Shown: positions 33,776 to 45,025, counted from the first letter of the stretch. The stretch: 64,000 nt of DNA from Phymatolithon calcareum (GCA_977006965.1 OZ345370.1:1054001-1118000); one strand, 5' to 3'. The notes: a model not told the origin generated them from the letters alone. Made by a program: numbers and translations.

Positions 33776-35100
33776 TCAGAGGGCTTCATAAAGCGGCTTC
33801 CCATTTCGTACAGTGTACATACAGATCATCTGCGCGGGACACAATAGCCCATAAGCCCATGCTGCTATGAAGCACAAGCTGAAGTTTCCTTGCGTCTTCA
33901 TATCTATGGCAATGACGTAAGTGCTCCAGAGCAAGGTCTGAATTTGAAGAAAAACAGCCGTATGTGGTTTCCATATCGACGTGAGCCTGAAAAGGTTCAA
34001 AAATTTGGTCGAGAAAAGTCTATATCCAACGCCATCTCGTGAAAACGCGCTTTTGATTCATTACGCGTTTCTCCGAAAACAACGTCTCGGCAGTCACCAA
34101 GCTCAGTTGCTCCGAACATCTTGAATGAACAATTCCCAGCATCAGGCTCTGTCACGATAGCGGGTCAAAAGGCATCATTCACAGACTTTCCAAATTCATG
34201 CAATACACACTTGTCCGCCGGATACTTAGACATGAGCTCTTTTTGCGTAACAAGAGCGCCATTGTGAAGATGATCTCAAATGCAAAAAGGTGAAGTCGGG
34301 ATGCCACTTCAAGTCTACCCTGCCGACAACACTTCGTAGCTTCTCCGAATATTTCTACGGTGGCTGCAGAAGTCATCATGTCCTCTAGCGCCATCCTCAT
34401 GCTTCGAACGTCTTCATTCAAGTCTTCATGCGGAGCGTCTGAACATCAAATGTCCTCTTTGTCGTCCAAACACTTGCTCACTTCGAGATGTGCACTCTCA
34501 GGAATATGTCGCAACCATGCTGACACCAAACCAAATTGTCAGTAAACCCTGTAATGCTCCAGCTTCAACAAGTCCGCATGTATGAATTTCCCATTGTCTT
34601 TTAGAGGAAGTTCTCTTTTCGATAACCCAATTGTTCTGTGTCCCTTTTCCTGACCAACGATCCGCCTTTTAGACAAATTTAAAGGGCTGCGTGCTTGATT
34701 TATGAAGCTGAATTGTCGCAATTTTCTTGCTGTCGCACTTAAACAAGTTGTGCCTCGTCATAGGAGCCCCAGCACCTTCGATTTCTTTTAGTATAACCAG
34801 GGGAGTGTTATGGTGTGTGTTTGATATAATTTTGCAGGGATTAATTGCTTCATAAAAAGGAGAATGAAAGCTGAAAATATGGCCCTCGTTCCCGGAACAT
34901 TGGGAGTTGCCAATGTAGCGGTCGCTCTCGTTGCAGTATTCGATTTTGTGGTGAAAAACAATAGAAATATTCTGTAAACAAGAGTTATTATTGATACAGC
35001 CTGAACTCATAATTTTTGCCGGCACATCAATGTCATGCTTTTGCAGACAAGTTTTGAAACAAAAAAAATCAGTGTTACTCCCCCCCATAACATTCCCCTG
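33776..35100 (-). pseudogene. Decayed copy of the 1052-residue orphan gene
   Basis: Minus-strand fragments follow the order of the orphan protein at 24098-27256. These are a VQLDEST-like block at 34680-34760, a KKELLLEDSPKS-like block (KRELPLKDNGKF) near 34580-34630, MNEDVRSMRMALEDMM matching LKEDIRSVRKALEEMV near 34380-34420, and METTYGCFSS matching MEKTYGYFSS near 33970. Frames shift repeatedly. It represents roughly the C-terminal 400 residues of the gene. Confidence 0.85.
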
Positions 35101-35119
35101 GTATAACTAGAAGAAATTA

Positions 35120-35240
35120 AAAAGTTCTATTCACCTAAACTGAAAAGAAGCTATTTCGCTGGGGATTTGGTGAAGCGTGCACAATTGCACGATGCTCTTA
35201 GTTTCCGCCACATGTGTTCATGTGCTTCATGTTACAGGTA
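35120..35240 (+). pseudogene. Plus-strand fragment of the orphan gene
   Basis: The plus strand reads a RSYFAGDLVKRA-type block matching RNYFAGDLLNVA at about 24930-24970 of the intact gene. A CATGTGCTTCATGTTACAGG stretch follows, like CATGCATGTGACCGG. It is opposite in orientation to the adjacent 33776-35100 relic, so an inversion separated the two pieces. Confidence 0.7.
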
Positions 35241-35367
35241 TGTCCGACTTTATTTGACATAATCTCCTTCACACAAAGAAGGTAGTCCGAAAAAAATGTA
35301 TTTATGAAGTCAGCGACACAGCATCGCAAAATAGCTTCATCCTAAATCAATGGCAAGTTACAACAGC

Positions 35368-37428
35368 TTACTGGCCTACTTCAACCTCACCGCGATCACC
35401 AGACGAGGTCTCCCTCTCTTCCTCCACACCGATTGCAACTTCTTCCGGTCCAAGGCTACCGCTTTTGCCCGTAAGTGCGCCAAAAATTGACGCTCGTGAC
35501 TCCCATATTGGAAGGATCGTCATCGCCGCTGTCGCAAGAAGGCCCCAAATGAACGAAATGATGACCCAGAACACGAAATATCCCTTCGGGAACACCTGGG
35601 CCGGAATTGTGAGCAACGGCCAGACAATAATAAGCAATAGCGTGAGCCCGAACCCCCACATAAGTATCATCTTCATAGCCCGCTGCAGCTTCTCCTCGGT
35701 TTCCATGGTCACTTCTGCGTTTGGATCATCCTCAATTAGCGAAATCGATCTCGTCGACGTCCAGTCACAGTCGTCCGGATTAATTAGAGATGTGATGACA
35801 CATATAATGCCCGATGAAATGATAGACACCAGATTACCTGTGAGCATAATCTCATCACGGCCGAGGTTTTCGACAGTGACACACCCATCCTTGGAACAGC
35901 TAACTGCACCATATATGAGCCACGACGAGAGCCCAAGTACAAGCCCTGTTACGGCGCCAATTATTGCGCCTTTACCTGAGCACTTTGACCATGATATAGA
36001 GAACGCAACCGGGAACACTGCCGATCCAATGAGGACTCCCATAAAAAGATAGAGCCAGCCCAAACTAATTCCGATTTTGTTCAGAATGATTCCAAGCACT
36101 CCACTGAATAGCCCAAACACCACAATGACAACGCGAGACACCCTGATGATCTGTTTCCCGCTCGCTTCTGGGTTGACATACGTACGGTACCCATCGTACG
36201 AAATCAATGATGACACCGCGATCTGCTCCGCGGCCCCAGTCGACGTCACTGCCATGAACAGCATGATGAGTATGAGCAAGGCACCGCCTTGTCCGAGCAA
36301 ATGCTGCGCCACAGCTGGTGGAACCAACCCCGCCCTGGCCTCAACGATTGTAAGGGGGAGTGAGAGTGCGACGGAAGCGAGACCAAGCGACGTGGCGAGT
36401 GAGAACGGGATTGAAAACCAGCATAGACCACCGAGAACGTATCCCTTCCACGATGCGGCGGGTGTTGCCGCGATTGCGGATTGCCAGTACGACTGATCGA
36501 CAAACACAGTTCCAAAATTGCCGACGATATTGGTGAGTCCGAAGAACAGCCCATTCCGTGATAGAATTGTCAGGTAGGATCCTTTCAGATTGCCCTCGAC
36601 AGGTTCCCGTGTAATAACTTGTGCCAGATTGTCCCACACTTTACCGGGGGACCCCAGATCTGGCGAGACGACGTATACCTGAAAGATAAATATGCAAAGC
36701 GCGATGAGTATCACTGCGGTGTTGAAGTATGAAGCAATGAAGGTGGCTTTAAGTCCGCCGGCCATTGTATATAGAATGACACCAATGGGAATGAGAATCG
36801 ACGCTACATCGGTATTCATGCCTGTCAGAGCATTCACCGTGGCGGACCCGCCCAGGATGAGCATGGACGTGACGATAATATTAGTCATGAGGGCAAACAC
36901 GAAGAAGACCAAGTGGGCGGCCCGACCCCAGCGGGCCTGTATGATCTCGAGGAACGTGTGAGCCGTCGGAGCGCGACGCTTGACGAGGACCGCAATCATG
37001 GAAAATAGAATGACCTGTATGGTGGCACCCGCGGCGTACCAGAATGGACCGGATACACCGAAGCGATACGCGACATTGGAGGATTGCAGTAAAGTTGCAG
37101 CCCATGTCCACTGCGATACGATGACGGACGCTGTGAGGCTGGTTTTGATTGTGCGGCCGGCGGTGTTGAAGAATTCTGAACTCATGCTCTCGCCAGACAA
37201 ACGGCGCTCGAGATACACAAGCCCGACTGTAAAAAAGCCGAACACAAGACCGAACGCAAGTACGATAACATAACCAGTGGCAAGATTGAGCGGCGCCTTG
37301 TCCTCGAAGAAAGAGGTGGCACAGGCATAGCGCTCGAAGGCAAAGAAGTTGCGGATTACTGCACCGGGGTTGGGGCAGGTGAACAGGGTAGTCGAGTCGA
37401 TGGCCTTGGTAGGGGAGAGCGCGGCCAT
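35368..37428 (-). CDS. DUR3: DUR3-type urea:proton/sodium symporter
   Basis: A 686-residue plasma-membrane transporter of the sodium:solute symporter family that takes up urea at low concentration. The start is the ATG complementary to 37426-37428; the frame extends nine codons upstream with no ATG. About 15 hydrophobic segments are visible, starting with LATGYVIVLAFGLVFGFFTVGLVYL. SSS/DUR3 landmarks include FFNTAGRTIKTSLTASVIVSQWTWAAT near residue 85-110, MTNIIVTSMLILGGSATVNALTGM, the YTMAGGLKATFIASYFNTA block and FMAVTSTGAAEQIAVSSLISYD. Length fits plant and fungal DUR3. Single exon. It is the transport arm of the adjacent urea cluster (carboxylase at 40066, allophanate hydrolase at 45026). 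A decayed second copy lies at 2170-3060. Confidence 0.95.
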   Translation of the reverse strand: MAALSPTKAIDSTTLFTCPNPGAVIRNFFAFERYACATSFFEDKAPLNLATGYVIVLAFGLVFGFFTVGLVYLERRLSGESMSSEFFNTAGRTIKTSLTASVIVSQWTWAATLLQSSNVAYRFGVSGPFWYAAGATIQVILFSMIAVLVKRRAPTAHTFLEIIQARWGRAAHLVFFVFALMTNIIVTSMLILGGSATVNALTGMNTDVASILIPIGVILYTMAGGLKATFIASYFNTAVILIALCIFIFQVYVVSPDLGSPGKVWDNLAQVITREPVEGNLKGSYLTILSRNGLFFGLTNIVGNFGTVFVDQSYWQSAIAATPAASWKGYVLGGLCWFSIPFSLATSLGLASVALSLPLTIVEARAGLVPPAVAQHLLGQGGALLILIMLFMAVTSTGAAEQIAVSSLISYDGYRTYVNPEASGKQIIRVSRVVIVVFGLFSGVLGIILNKIGISLGWLYLFMGVLIGSAVFPVAFSISWSKCSGKGAIIGAVTGLVLGLSSWLIYGAVSCSKDGCVTVENLGRDEIMLTGNLVSIISSGIICVITSLINPDDCDWTSTRSISLIEDDPNAEVTMETEEKLQRAMKMILMWGFGLTLLLIIVWPLLTIPAQVFPKGYFVFWVIISFIWGLLATAAMTILPIWESRASIFGALTGKSGSLGPEEVAIGVEEERETSSGDRGEVEVGQ

Positions 37429-38997
37429 ATTGGCGGCGGCTGAACCCGGGGGCACTGGATGAAAGTTTTCTGAGGTCTGCGATAGTGCAGAGCGAGCGTT
37501 TCGATTGTATTGCAGACAGGTTGTTGATGAGATTGTAATGCGATTTTGCGTTGTGGGTTATAACCAGGATGACATTATCTATGTCACATCTACAAAAGAG
37601 TCACAGCCATACTCCTCCTTCGTCTTACGGTGACGATAAGGTTATGAGTACTGTAGTACTCATCTACAAACTTTTCAAAGCACGTGCGGACCAGTTGTAT
37701 CGGAAAGTGTGGAAATCGTCACAACCGTCACGCTGATGACGATAAGCGAAGATGGGTATGCGGTACAGTGCGTGTAATATATCGGTGCAGTTAGGTAGCC
37801 CGCATAGGAGTATGAGTACAATTCTAAACTGGGAACGTCGCGCTACATCATGATGGGAGGGGACGACAGACAATAATGTACAGTACATGACGACATGCGA
37901 TGACGAAAGATGAGACAATAGCGCGCATAAGCCTCGCGACGCAGTGCAGAGATCGGACGTGTGGTGAACATAATGAGGATCAGGAGAGGCATAATGTTGG
38001 AAGGAGGTTGAAGCCTTTCGCAAGACCAAGTGACACTTGCGCGTGAGAAGGAGTCCATGCGGAATTCTTTGATCGCATTGCGATAGTGAACAAATCATAC
38101 TGTACTGCCGAGGATCACTCGCCGTGTTCGTTTGGCAGCAAATAATTTTTATTCACATTCAGATGGTCCCTCAAATTGCGATCCATTTGATATACGTCAA
38201 GATTCTTATACGCAGTAACAAGATCTCCACCTGGATTTGCATATCGCAGTCCCCCCGTGACTGTACTTTCTCAAATTTTTTAATGTACTTGTCAAGCTCT
38301 ACAAAATTTCGGCGGGTAAATGTATGGTCTGAGCCCTTCTTATCGCTGAAGTTTGGGAAGGGATTGAAGCCACAGTAGTGTGGTCTTAAATAAAGTTATT
38401 TGATAAATACCTTTTTCTGACTCGAATTTAAATACTATACTTGTTCCGAGCGACTAAAAACATATATCAAACAATTAGGGGTCACAACGAAAGATGGTTC
38501 TCTCTCATGATAATATTGCGTCTGACGTAATTTTTCGCAGTATTTACCGCCAAAAGATCATCCAGCAGTTGCCAGCGACATACCAAACTGCGTGCACCCA
38601 CGGTTCTAGAACCATAGGTGCACAACGTAATATTATTACGTGGCTACACCCGCTCCTCCACAGGATCTTACAGAGGAGTGGATATAGTGAGAAGCGGAAC
38701 ACACGAAAGCGGCTCATTTCGATCAACAACTGGTGCGGGAGGGCTCGGTCCTCGGCCTCCGAAGCAAGGGTCACTAAACAGTCGGGATACTCTGGCTTAT
38801 GGGGAGGTTCCTCGGAGACCAAGCCGCGATACTAAAAAGGCACTGAGCAAAGGTAATAAACTTTACAATGGATGCGTTTGATCCACAACACCCTGCTGAT
38901 GCCTACATGGACATCAGACGAGCTGACAGCATTAGGCGTACAGACCATTGGCCAAGACTCCTGAGCAGGAAACTGATAGCTATCAGGTTCCTAAATT
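37429..38997. other. Intergenic region upstream of DUR3
   Basis: It should hold the DUR3 promoter near its left end. Only short unconvincing frames occur; sequence at 38460-38880 looks repeat-like but I cannot assign it. Confidence 0.35.
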
Positions 38998-39075
38998 GGC
39001 AGTTATTGTACACTCCCTACGCGTTACCTCTTCCTATGTAAGAAGAGGCAACGCGCAGGGAGTGTAATAGTTGCC
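38998..39075. repeat. Imperfect hairpin of about 35-base arms
   Basis: GGCAGTTATTGTACACTCCCT...ACCTCTTC on the left pairs with GAAGAGGCAACGCGCAGGGAGTGTAATAGTTGCC on the right with a few mismatches, around a short CTATGTAA loop. It may be a foldback element between DUR3 and the carboxylase gene. Confidence 0.8.
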
Positions 39076-40065
39076 AACTTACCCTAAACAGGAGTACCGG
39101 GCAACACAATGAAGTCTTCAAATTACAGTACACCCGCTGCTTCACCCGTATCGTCAACGTTACGTAAGCCGGTGGCGATTACGCAGTATTCCGGTAATAG
39201 GTTCCCTCCCGGTGCTTCATTCTGCAGAGGGACGGCAGTTTACTGCCGTGCAGGTCCTGTACTGCAAAGTACGACATAAGTATGCGCTCGTAGAAAATAT
39301 ATAAGTGCACATTCAATATGTTTAATGTTGTCTAGGTAGAAGGCGTCGAAATTGCGAATGGGCCTGTTGAATTGAATCCAAAACATTCATACAATACTAC
39401 TACTCATTGCACAGTTTCAGACCATCTCCTTTTGCCTGCCAAGGAAAGGGAGGGCCTCTTTTGTACAATAATGCACAGTACCTGACAAACCAAGTTCAAA
39501 TGTACTGTACTGCATCTTTACAACTTCCTTTCCCGTAAGATATCGCTCGAAGTCGGATGCACTCGCATCTGTTAAAGTCTACTGTAGCCGTAAGGATGGG
39601 GAGTTGTTCTAAGACAACTCCGAAACCTGCAAAAAAGAAAGAAAGATGTCGGATGCAATCTCCACCTTAACATATCTTGCAGTAAAGCAGTGTTTTTGAT
39701 CCAGCATATTGGGACAGTTGCAGTATCCCCAATTTAGGGTTAATATCTCAAATGGGCCATACAGTACAGTATTATGCGGTATTCTTCTACGAACATTATC
39801 CTTCCAGAAGAGAGAAGAAGCATGTCCCCGACACGGCGCGTCGAGAATTCCACACTCTCGTAATAGCACCTGAAGGAACTGGCTCATCATGAGCCAGTCA
39901 TACTGCGGCGTGACACATGCCAATTTGCAGCTCAACAACACGTTCCCAGCATCATGCTGACACGACTGCGATGCATTTCGTCTCGTAGTCTTCGACCAGC
40001 ATTACCGTCAATGGCTGTCACCTCCGCCAAGGACGGCAACCCTGCCGGTGTCCCCGACGCAAACC
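39076..40065. other. Upstream region of the urea carboxylase gene
   Basis: No gene recognised. A short GGCAGTTTACTGCC palindrome occurs near 39234. The carboxylase promoter should lie at the right end. Confidence 0.4.
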
Positions 40066-43000
40066 ATGGGAACCCACCCGTCTCCAACCTTCCCCTTTTC
40101 CACAGTCCTGATCGCCAACAGGGGCGAGGTCGCCGTCCGTCTCGTGAGCGCCGTGCAATCCCTCGGCTTGCGCGCCGCCACCGTCTACGTCTCGTGCGAT
40201 CAGTCCGCAGAGCATGTCGTCCTCGCCGATGTCTCCGTCCCTCTCGGCGACAACCCCACCTCCTACACTGACATCGCCCTCCTCCTCGATGCCGCGACCG
40301 CCTGCGACGCCGGCGCAGTCCTTCCCGGGTACGGCTTTCTGTCTGAGAACGACGCTGCCGTCCGCGCTTTTGAGTCTCGTGGCATAGTGTGGTGCGGCCC
40401 GAACGCGTCAACAATAGCCTCGTTCGCGAGCAAGACGGAGGCGCGCAATCTAGCTCGCGCCGCGGGCATTCCAATCATTCCCGGCTCCGCCTCTGTTCAT
40501 GACGTTCCGTCTGCGCTGGCCGCTGCGCACACTGTCGGATTCCCGGCTCTAATCAAGGCCGCGCTCGGCGGTGGCGGCATGGGACAGTGTGTCGCGCATG
40601 GGCCTACTGATGTCGCTCATGCCTTCGAGGTCGTGTACGCTCAGGCAGAGGCGCTCTTTGGTGGTGGAGATATCTTTGTCGAGCGCTACGTGCGCCACGC
40701 GCGTCATATTGAAGTGCAGGTGTTCGGTGACGGGAGTGGCAAGGTCGTCCCTCTCGGTTTGCGTGAATGCTCCGTGCAGCGTCGTCGACAGAAGGTTGTC
40801 GAGGAGGGCCCGCCGACGCAGATTGATATTCGTCTCGCTGCTGGAATTCGCGATGCCGCCGTCACACTCTGCGCCGCGCATAAGTATAGAAGTGCGGGCA
40901 CTGTGGAGTTCATCGTCGATCCGAACACGAAGGAGTGGTTCTTCCTCGAGGTTAACACCAGATTGCAGGTAGAACACGCAGTCACTGAGCTCACCACAGG
41001 TGTCGACATCGTTCAGTGGATGCTACTCCTCGCGGGAGGTGTGGATGTACTGGGACGCCAGGGAGAGGACCCTGTGGAGAATGGGTGCGCAATTGAGGCG
41101 AGGGTGTACGCCGAGAATCCTGTGAAAGATTTCGCCCCGTCGCCAGGATTGCTGTCCGAGATGATATGGCCTGCAGAAGGAGTGGACGAGGAGACAGGCA
41201 CAATCGTGCGTGTCGATCCGTGGGCAATGCGCGGCACAGTTGTGACTACGTTTTTTGACCCGCTTCTCGGCAAAGTGATTGTGCACGGGCGTACACGAGA
41301 AATGGCCATCGCGGGATTGAAAAAGGCGCTTCGAGCGACTGTTGCACGTGGCGTTACTACGAACGTTGAGCTTGTGCTGCAGGTGCTAGACCATGAAGAT
41401 TTCGTTGGGGGAATGTACACTACATCCCTGATGTCGAAGTTTGCGATAAAATCGTCTAATGTAGAGGTCATCACGCCCGGTATCCAGTCCTCTCTCCAGG
41501 ATTACCCTGGACGAGTTGGATACTGGGACATCGGGGTTAGTCCTTCCGGTGCAATGGACGCATATGCAATGAACGTCGGAAATGCGCTCGTTGGTAACCC
41601 GATAGATGCATGCGCAATAGAGATGACATTTAAGGGACCCACATTGAAATTTCACTGTGATGCCGTCATTGCGCTCACGGGATGCCGTTTCCACGCGGAG
41701 ATTGATGATGGCAAGCCTGTTCCATGGTGGACTCCGTTCCATATCGAGAAGGGCAGTGTGCTGGAATTGCAGAGAGTAATTGAAGATACGGAGGAATATG
41801 CAGATGATGCTGACATAGAGCCTCAGTTCCGCGTACGCAATGGTGGGAAGATTGCATATTGTGCAGTGCGCGGTGGGTTCGACGCTCCCAAATATCTTGG
41901 CAGTGCATCTACATTTCCAACTGGAAATTTCGGCGGGGTGCATGGCGGCTTTTTGAAGAGTGGTGACTTTCTCCCGCTCAAACCTGGTGTCCTTGACGGT
42001 AGTGATGACGGAGTAATGACAACGAACAGCTTGTACTCCGGATGGAGCATTGGGAAGCAAGTTTCGGAATGGATCATTCCCACGTATAAAAGGGAAGAAT
42101 GGATTGTTGGCGCTTTGAACGGCCCACATGGATCTGAAGACTTTTTGCAAGGAGAATCATTGACTGATATATGGACTGCACCATATCAAGTGCATCACGC
42201 CGCGAATCGCCTTGGTGTTCGTCTTATCGGACCGACGCCGAAATGGACTCGCAAAGATGGCGGCTCTGCTGGATTGCATCCATCGAATTTGCACGACTAT
42301 ACATATGCTCCAGGTGCCGTCAATTTTAGCGGAAATACGCCCATCGTACTTTCGCTGGATGGTCCATCGCTCGGCGGTTTCGTGTGTCCCATTACAGTCG
42401 CAACTAGCGAAATGTGGAAAGTGTCCCAAGCTACTCCGGGGTCCACAATCCGATTCAAACAGATCAAGTACGACGATGCACGCTTCGCAATTTCTCAAAT
42501 GCTCGCTGTATGGAACGCCGTCCGCACTGAAGATACGAGCGCCCTGGACAGCATAAGAACCTCTTGGACCCCAGATTGGGTCAATCAGGCCCACTCTGTG
42601 ACGCTTCCCGCAATCGTAGCTACACTAGACCCGGCAAAGGGCGACAGAGCTGAGATCAAGGTCACGTACCGCATGTCTGGGGATGAGCATATACTCATCG
42701 AATACGGCGAAATCGAGCTGGACTTAGCCTACCGAATGCGTGCACACATGCTCATGGAGAAGTTGAAAGAGCTAAAATTCGTAAAGGAGCTTTGTCCAGG
42801 CGTCCGCTCAGTCCTTGTTCGTTTCGACTCAACCGTGATACATATCAACGATCTCATCGAAGTCCTCACAGATTTGGAGCTTGGGGTTTTGGGCTCTGTG
42901 GAAAATCTTGTGGTTCCGTCGCGCGTGTTGCGGTTACCCCTAGCATTCGAGGATCAGTGGACCATTGAAGCTCAACAGCGCTATCTGCGCTCAGTACGCC

Positions 43001-44799
43001 CGGATGCGCCATACATGCCATCGAATGTTGAATTTGTTCGCCGTATTAACGGCCTTGCAAGTATCCACGAGGTACAGAACATCATGACATCTGCAGAATA
43101 CATCGTGTTAGGCCTTGGAGATGTGTACCTCGGTGCACCGTGTGCAGTGCCCGTGGACCCGAGTCATAGGCTCGTCACTTCGAAGTACGATCCAGCCCGG
43201 ACGTACACACCGGAGGGCGCGGTTGGCATAGGTGGTGCGTACATGTGCATTTACGGAATGGACTCACCGGGCGGATATCAGCTCATGGGGCGCACAATAC
43301 CTATTTGGGACAGCTATGGTTCAATTCCAGAATCGCATCGCGGTGCCCCGAAGCATGTACCATGGCTCCTCCAGTTCTTCGATCGTATATGCTATTACCC
43401 TGTGTCGGATGAGGAGCTTGAGACACTGCGCAAGGAATATCGTCGAGGGAATTTAAAACTGGACATCAAGCATGAAACATTTTCTTACAAACAGCATCTC
43501 CAGTTTTGTAAGGACAATCAAAAAAGAATCGAGGACTTTCGGTACAAGCAGCAAAATGCATTCAAAGATGAACGTGCGCGCTGGGAGGAAAGCGGGGAAG
43601 GAGAGAGAAATGCCGCAGCCGTACATGCATCACGAGAGACAGCGAAACCCACAGACTCAAATGACACCTCCGATAGCGAAGCCAACATCCCATACTCCGT
43701 ATCCGTGCTCGCAGGAGTTGCCGCAACCATGTGGTCTGTCTCCGTGAAACAGGGAGATTACGTCTCCCATGGACAGGAGTTGTTCACGTTGGAGAGTATG
43801 AAGGTAGAAATCAGCATTGAGGCGCCAATTTCAGGTACGGTTCACAGAGTCCGTTACAAAAACGGCGACAATGTCGGAGCAGATGCCGTATTGTGTATTA
43901 TCGCATCGTCACAAGAATCGGCAATGTCAGAACTATCCATTGGGCACCTTCGAGCCATGTACAAACTCGGCGTCCTTACTCCTGGCAACGTGGCGACGGC
44001 ATTGCTCTCTGGAACAAGTGCAAAAACAATGTTCCATTTGCCTGCCACAGACGCACAGGTTGGCGAACACGCGACAAAAATCAAACGCGAAAGGGGCCGC
44101 CGCTACCTTCCGTTATCCGGCGTACCCTTTGTGGCCGCACAAGATGAGGTGACAAAATCGCTTGTAGCCTCTCTTGTCAACTCTGGCGCAATTTTCCTAG
44201 GCACTCTGAATAAGAATGTCTCTCCGGGAGATGCGGTTTCAGCGAAAATGGCATCATTTGCAGTGGGCACAGGAGAGTTTGCATTCGCCGAGAAGCCCGG
44301 TGCATTCACGCTCACCACTGGTCAAAATATCATCTCCGGTTGTGAAAAGCCGATAAAGATCGCTGGGAATCTACCGGAGGACTTGCGCTTGGTGCTGCGG
44401 ACGCTTCGCGGGGAAGGCGGAAGTAAAGAGTACCCACTTGTCCAAGACGAGGCTTGGTTGCGCGGTTTCAACATTGGGATCGTGGCAGCGTCAAACACTA
44501 ATGTCAAGTATCGAGATACCTTGAATGCCCTCAGACGCGCTGGTGGCGGTCTAAGAGAGGTGCCAGATCCAACCTCTGGAGGCGCAGTGAAGGAGATCTG
44601 GACTTTAGTTGACGTTGTCGCAGTATCTGTTGATGACCGTAATATCGACATCTGGTTTGAAAGACATGCACCGCTGTGCGCGATCGAGCTGGGTGGCATC
44701 CCAGATGCTCCAGCTTCGGGCGTTGTGTTGCTCGCTCCCGCCATGAACGAGCTACTTCTGCTCGACGTTGCATCGCGTTGGGCCGCGGCGGAGAAATGA
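40066..44799 (+). CDS. DUR1: Urea carboxylase with a C-terminal vestigial amidase domain
   Basis: This biotin enzyme carboxylates urea to allophanate using ATP and bicarbonate. The 1577 residues (ATG at 40066; the frame opens earlier with GTG) show: biotin carboxylase at ~12-460 (STVLIANRGEVAVRL, ATP-grasp KAALGGGGMGQ, EVNTRLQVEHAVTE near 295-308); urea carboxyltransferase/KipA-KipI domains at ~465-1110 (VITPGIQSSLQDYPGR, SPSGAMDAYAMN); and a biotinyl domain with the target lysine in LESMKVEIS (Lys1246). After it, ~290 further residues (1287-1577) resemble an amidase: HLRAMYKLGVLTPGNVA, LSGVPFVAAQDEV and ASFAVGTGEFAFAEKPGAF. The catalytic Lys, cis-Ser and Ser positions are all lost. Single exon; the first ~1.3 kb is GC-rich. 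It converges with the intact allophanate hydrolase. Confidence 0.95.
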   Translation: MGTHPSPTFPFSTVLIANRGEVAVRLVSAVQSLGLRAATVYVSCDQSAEHVVLADVSVPLGDNPTSYTDIALLLDAATACDAGAVLPGYGFLSENDAAVRAFESRGIVWCGPNASTIASFASKTEARNLARAAGIPIIPGSASVHDVPSALAAAHTVGFPALIKAALGGGGMGQCVAHGPTDVAHAFEVVYAQAEALFGGGDIFVERYVRHARHIEVQVFGDGSGKVVPLGLRECSVQRRRQKVVEEGPPTQIDIRLAAGIRDAAVTLCAAHKYRSAGTVEFIVDPNTKEWFFLEVNTRLQVEHAVTELTTGVDIVQWMLLLAGGVDVLGRQGEDPVENGCAIEARVYAENPVKDFAPSPGLLSEMIWPAEGVDEETGTIVRVDPWAMRGTVVTTFFDPLLGKVIVHGRTREMAIAGLKKALRATVARGVTTNVELVLQVLDHEDFVGGMYTTSLMSKFAIKSSNVEVITPGIQSSLQDYPGRVGYWDIGVSPSGAMDAYAMNVGNALVGNPIDACAIEMTFKGPTLKFHCDAVIALTGCRFHAEIDDGKPVPWWTPFHIEKGSVLELQRVIEDTEEYADDADIEPQFRVRNGGKIAYCAVRGGFDAPKYLGSASTFPTGNFGGVHGGFLKSGDFLPLKPGVLDGSDDGVMTTNSLYSGWSIGKQVSEWIIPTYKREEWIVGALNGPHGSEDFLQGESLTDIWTAPYQVHHAANRLGVRLIGPTPKWTRKDGGSAGLHPSNLHDYTYAPGAVNFSGNTPIVLSLDGPSLGGFVCPITVATSEMWKVSQATPGSTIRFKQIKYDDARFAISQMLAVWNAVRTEDTSALDSIRTSWTPDWVNQAHSVTLPAIVATLDPAKGDRAEIKVTYRMSGDEHILIEYGEIELDLAYRMRAHMLMEKLKELKFVKELCPGVRSVLVRFDSTVIHINDLIEVLTDLELGVLGSVENLVVPSRVLRLPLAFEDQWTIEAQQRYLRSVRPDAPYMPSNVEFVRRINGLASIHEVQNIMTSAEYIVLGLGDVYLGAPCAVPVDPSHRLVTSKYDPARTYTPEGAVGIGGAYMCIYGMDSPGGYQLMGRTIPIWDSYGSIPESHRGAPKHVPWLLQFFDRICYYPVSDEELETLRKEYRRGNLKLDIKHETFSYKQHLQFCKDNQKRIEDFRYKQQNAFKDERARWEESGEGERNAAAVHASRETAKPTDSNDTSDSEANIPYSVSVLAGVAATMWSVSVKQGDYVSHGQELFTLESMKVEISIEAPISGTVHRVRYKNGDNVGADAVLCIIASSQESAMSELSIGHLRAMYKLGVLTPGNVATALLSGTSAKTMFHLPATDAQVGEHATKIKRERGRRYLPLSGVPFVAAQDEVTKSLVASLVNSGAIFLGTLNKNVSPGDAVSAKMASFAVGTGEFAFAEKPGAFTLTTGQNIISGCEKPIKIAGNLPEDLRLVLRTLRGEGGSKEYPLVQDEAWLRGFNIGIVAASNTNVKYRDTLNALRRAGGGLREVPDPTSGGAVKEIWTLVDVVAVSVDDRNIDIWFERHAPLCAIELGGIPDAPASGVVLLAPAMNELLLLDVASRWAAAEK

Positions 44800-45025
44800 C
44801 GGCTTGGGTCATGACGATTCACTCTGCCCCACGTGCTTTGCTCATGCGGTTTTTCGCATGAGGACAATGTAATGCCGACGTCTTGACTAGTTTATCAATC
44901 TTGCTTTGCTTGATACTCATTTAATCGCATATAAGGTCGTCACATCGGCTCCCTGTACTGTACCTTCCTGACACTAACCGAAATTTTGCATTTCCAGAAT
45001 TATGACACAATACGAGAATAGTAAC

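Noticed and set aside
41386-42150. 254-residue minus-strand frame inside urea carboxylase
   Set aside because: Antisense shadow of the carboxyltransferase domain.
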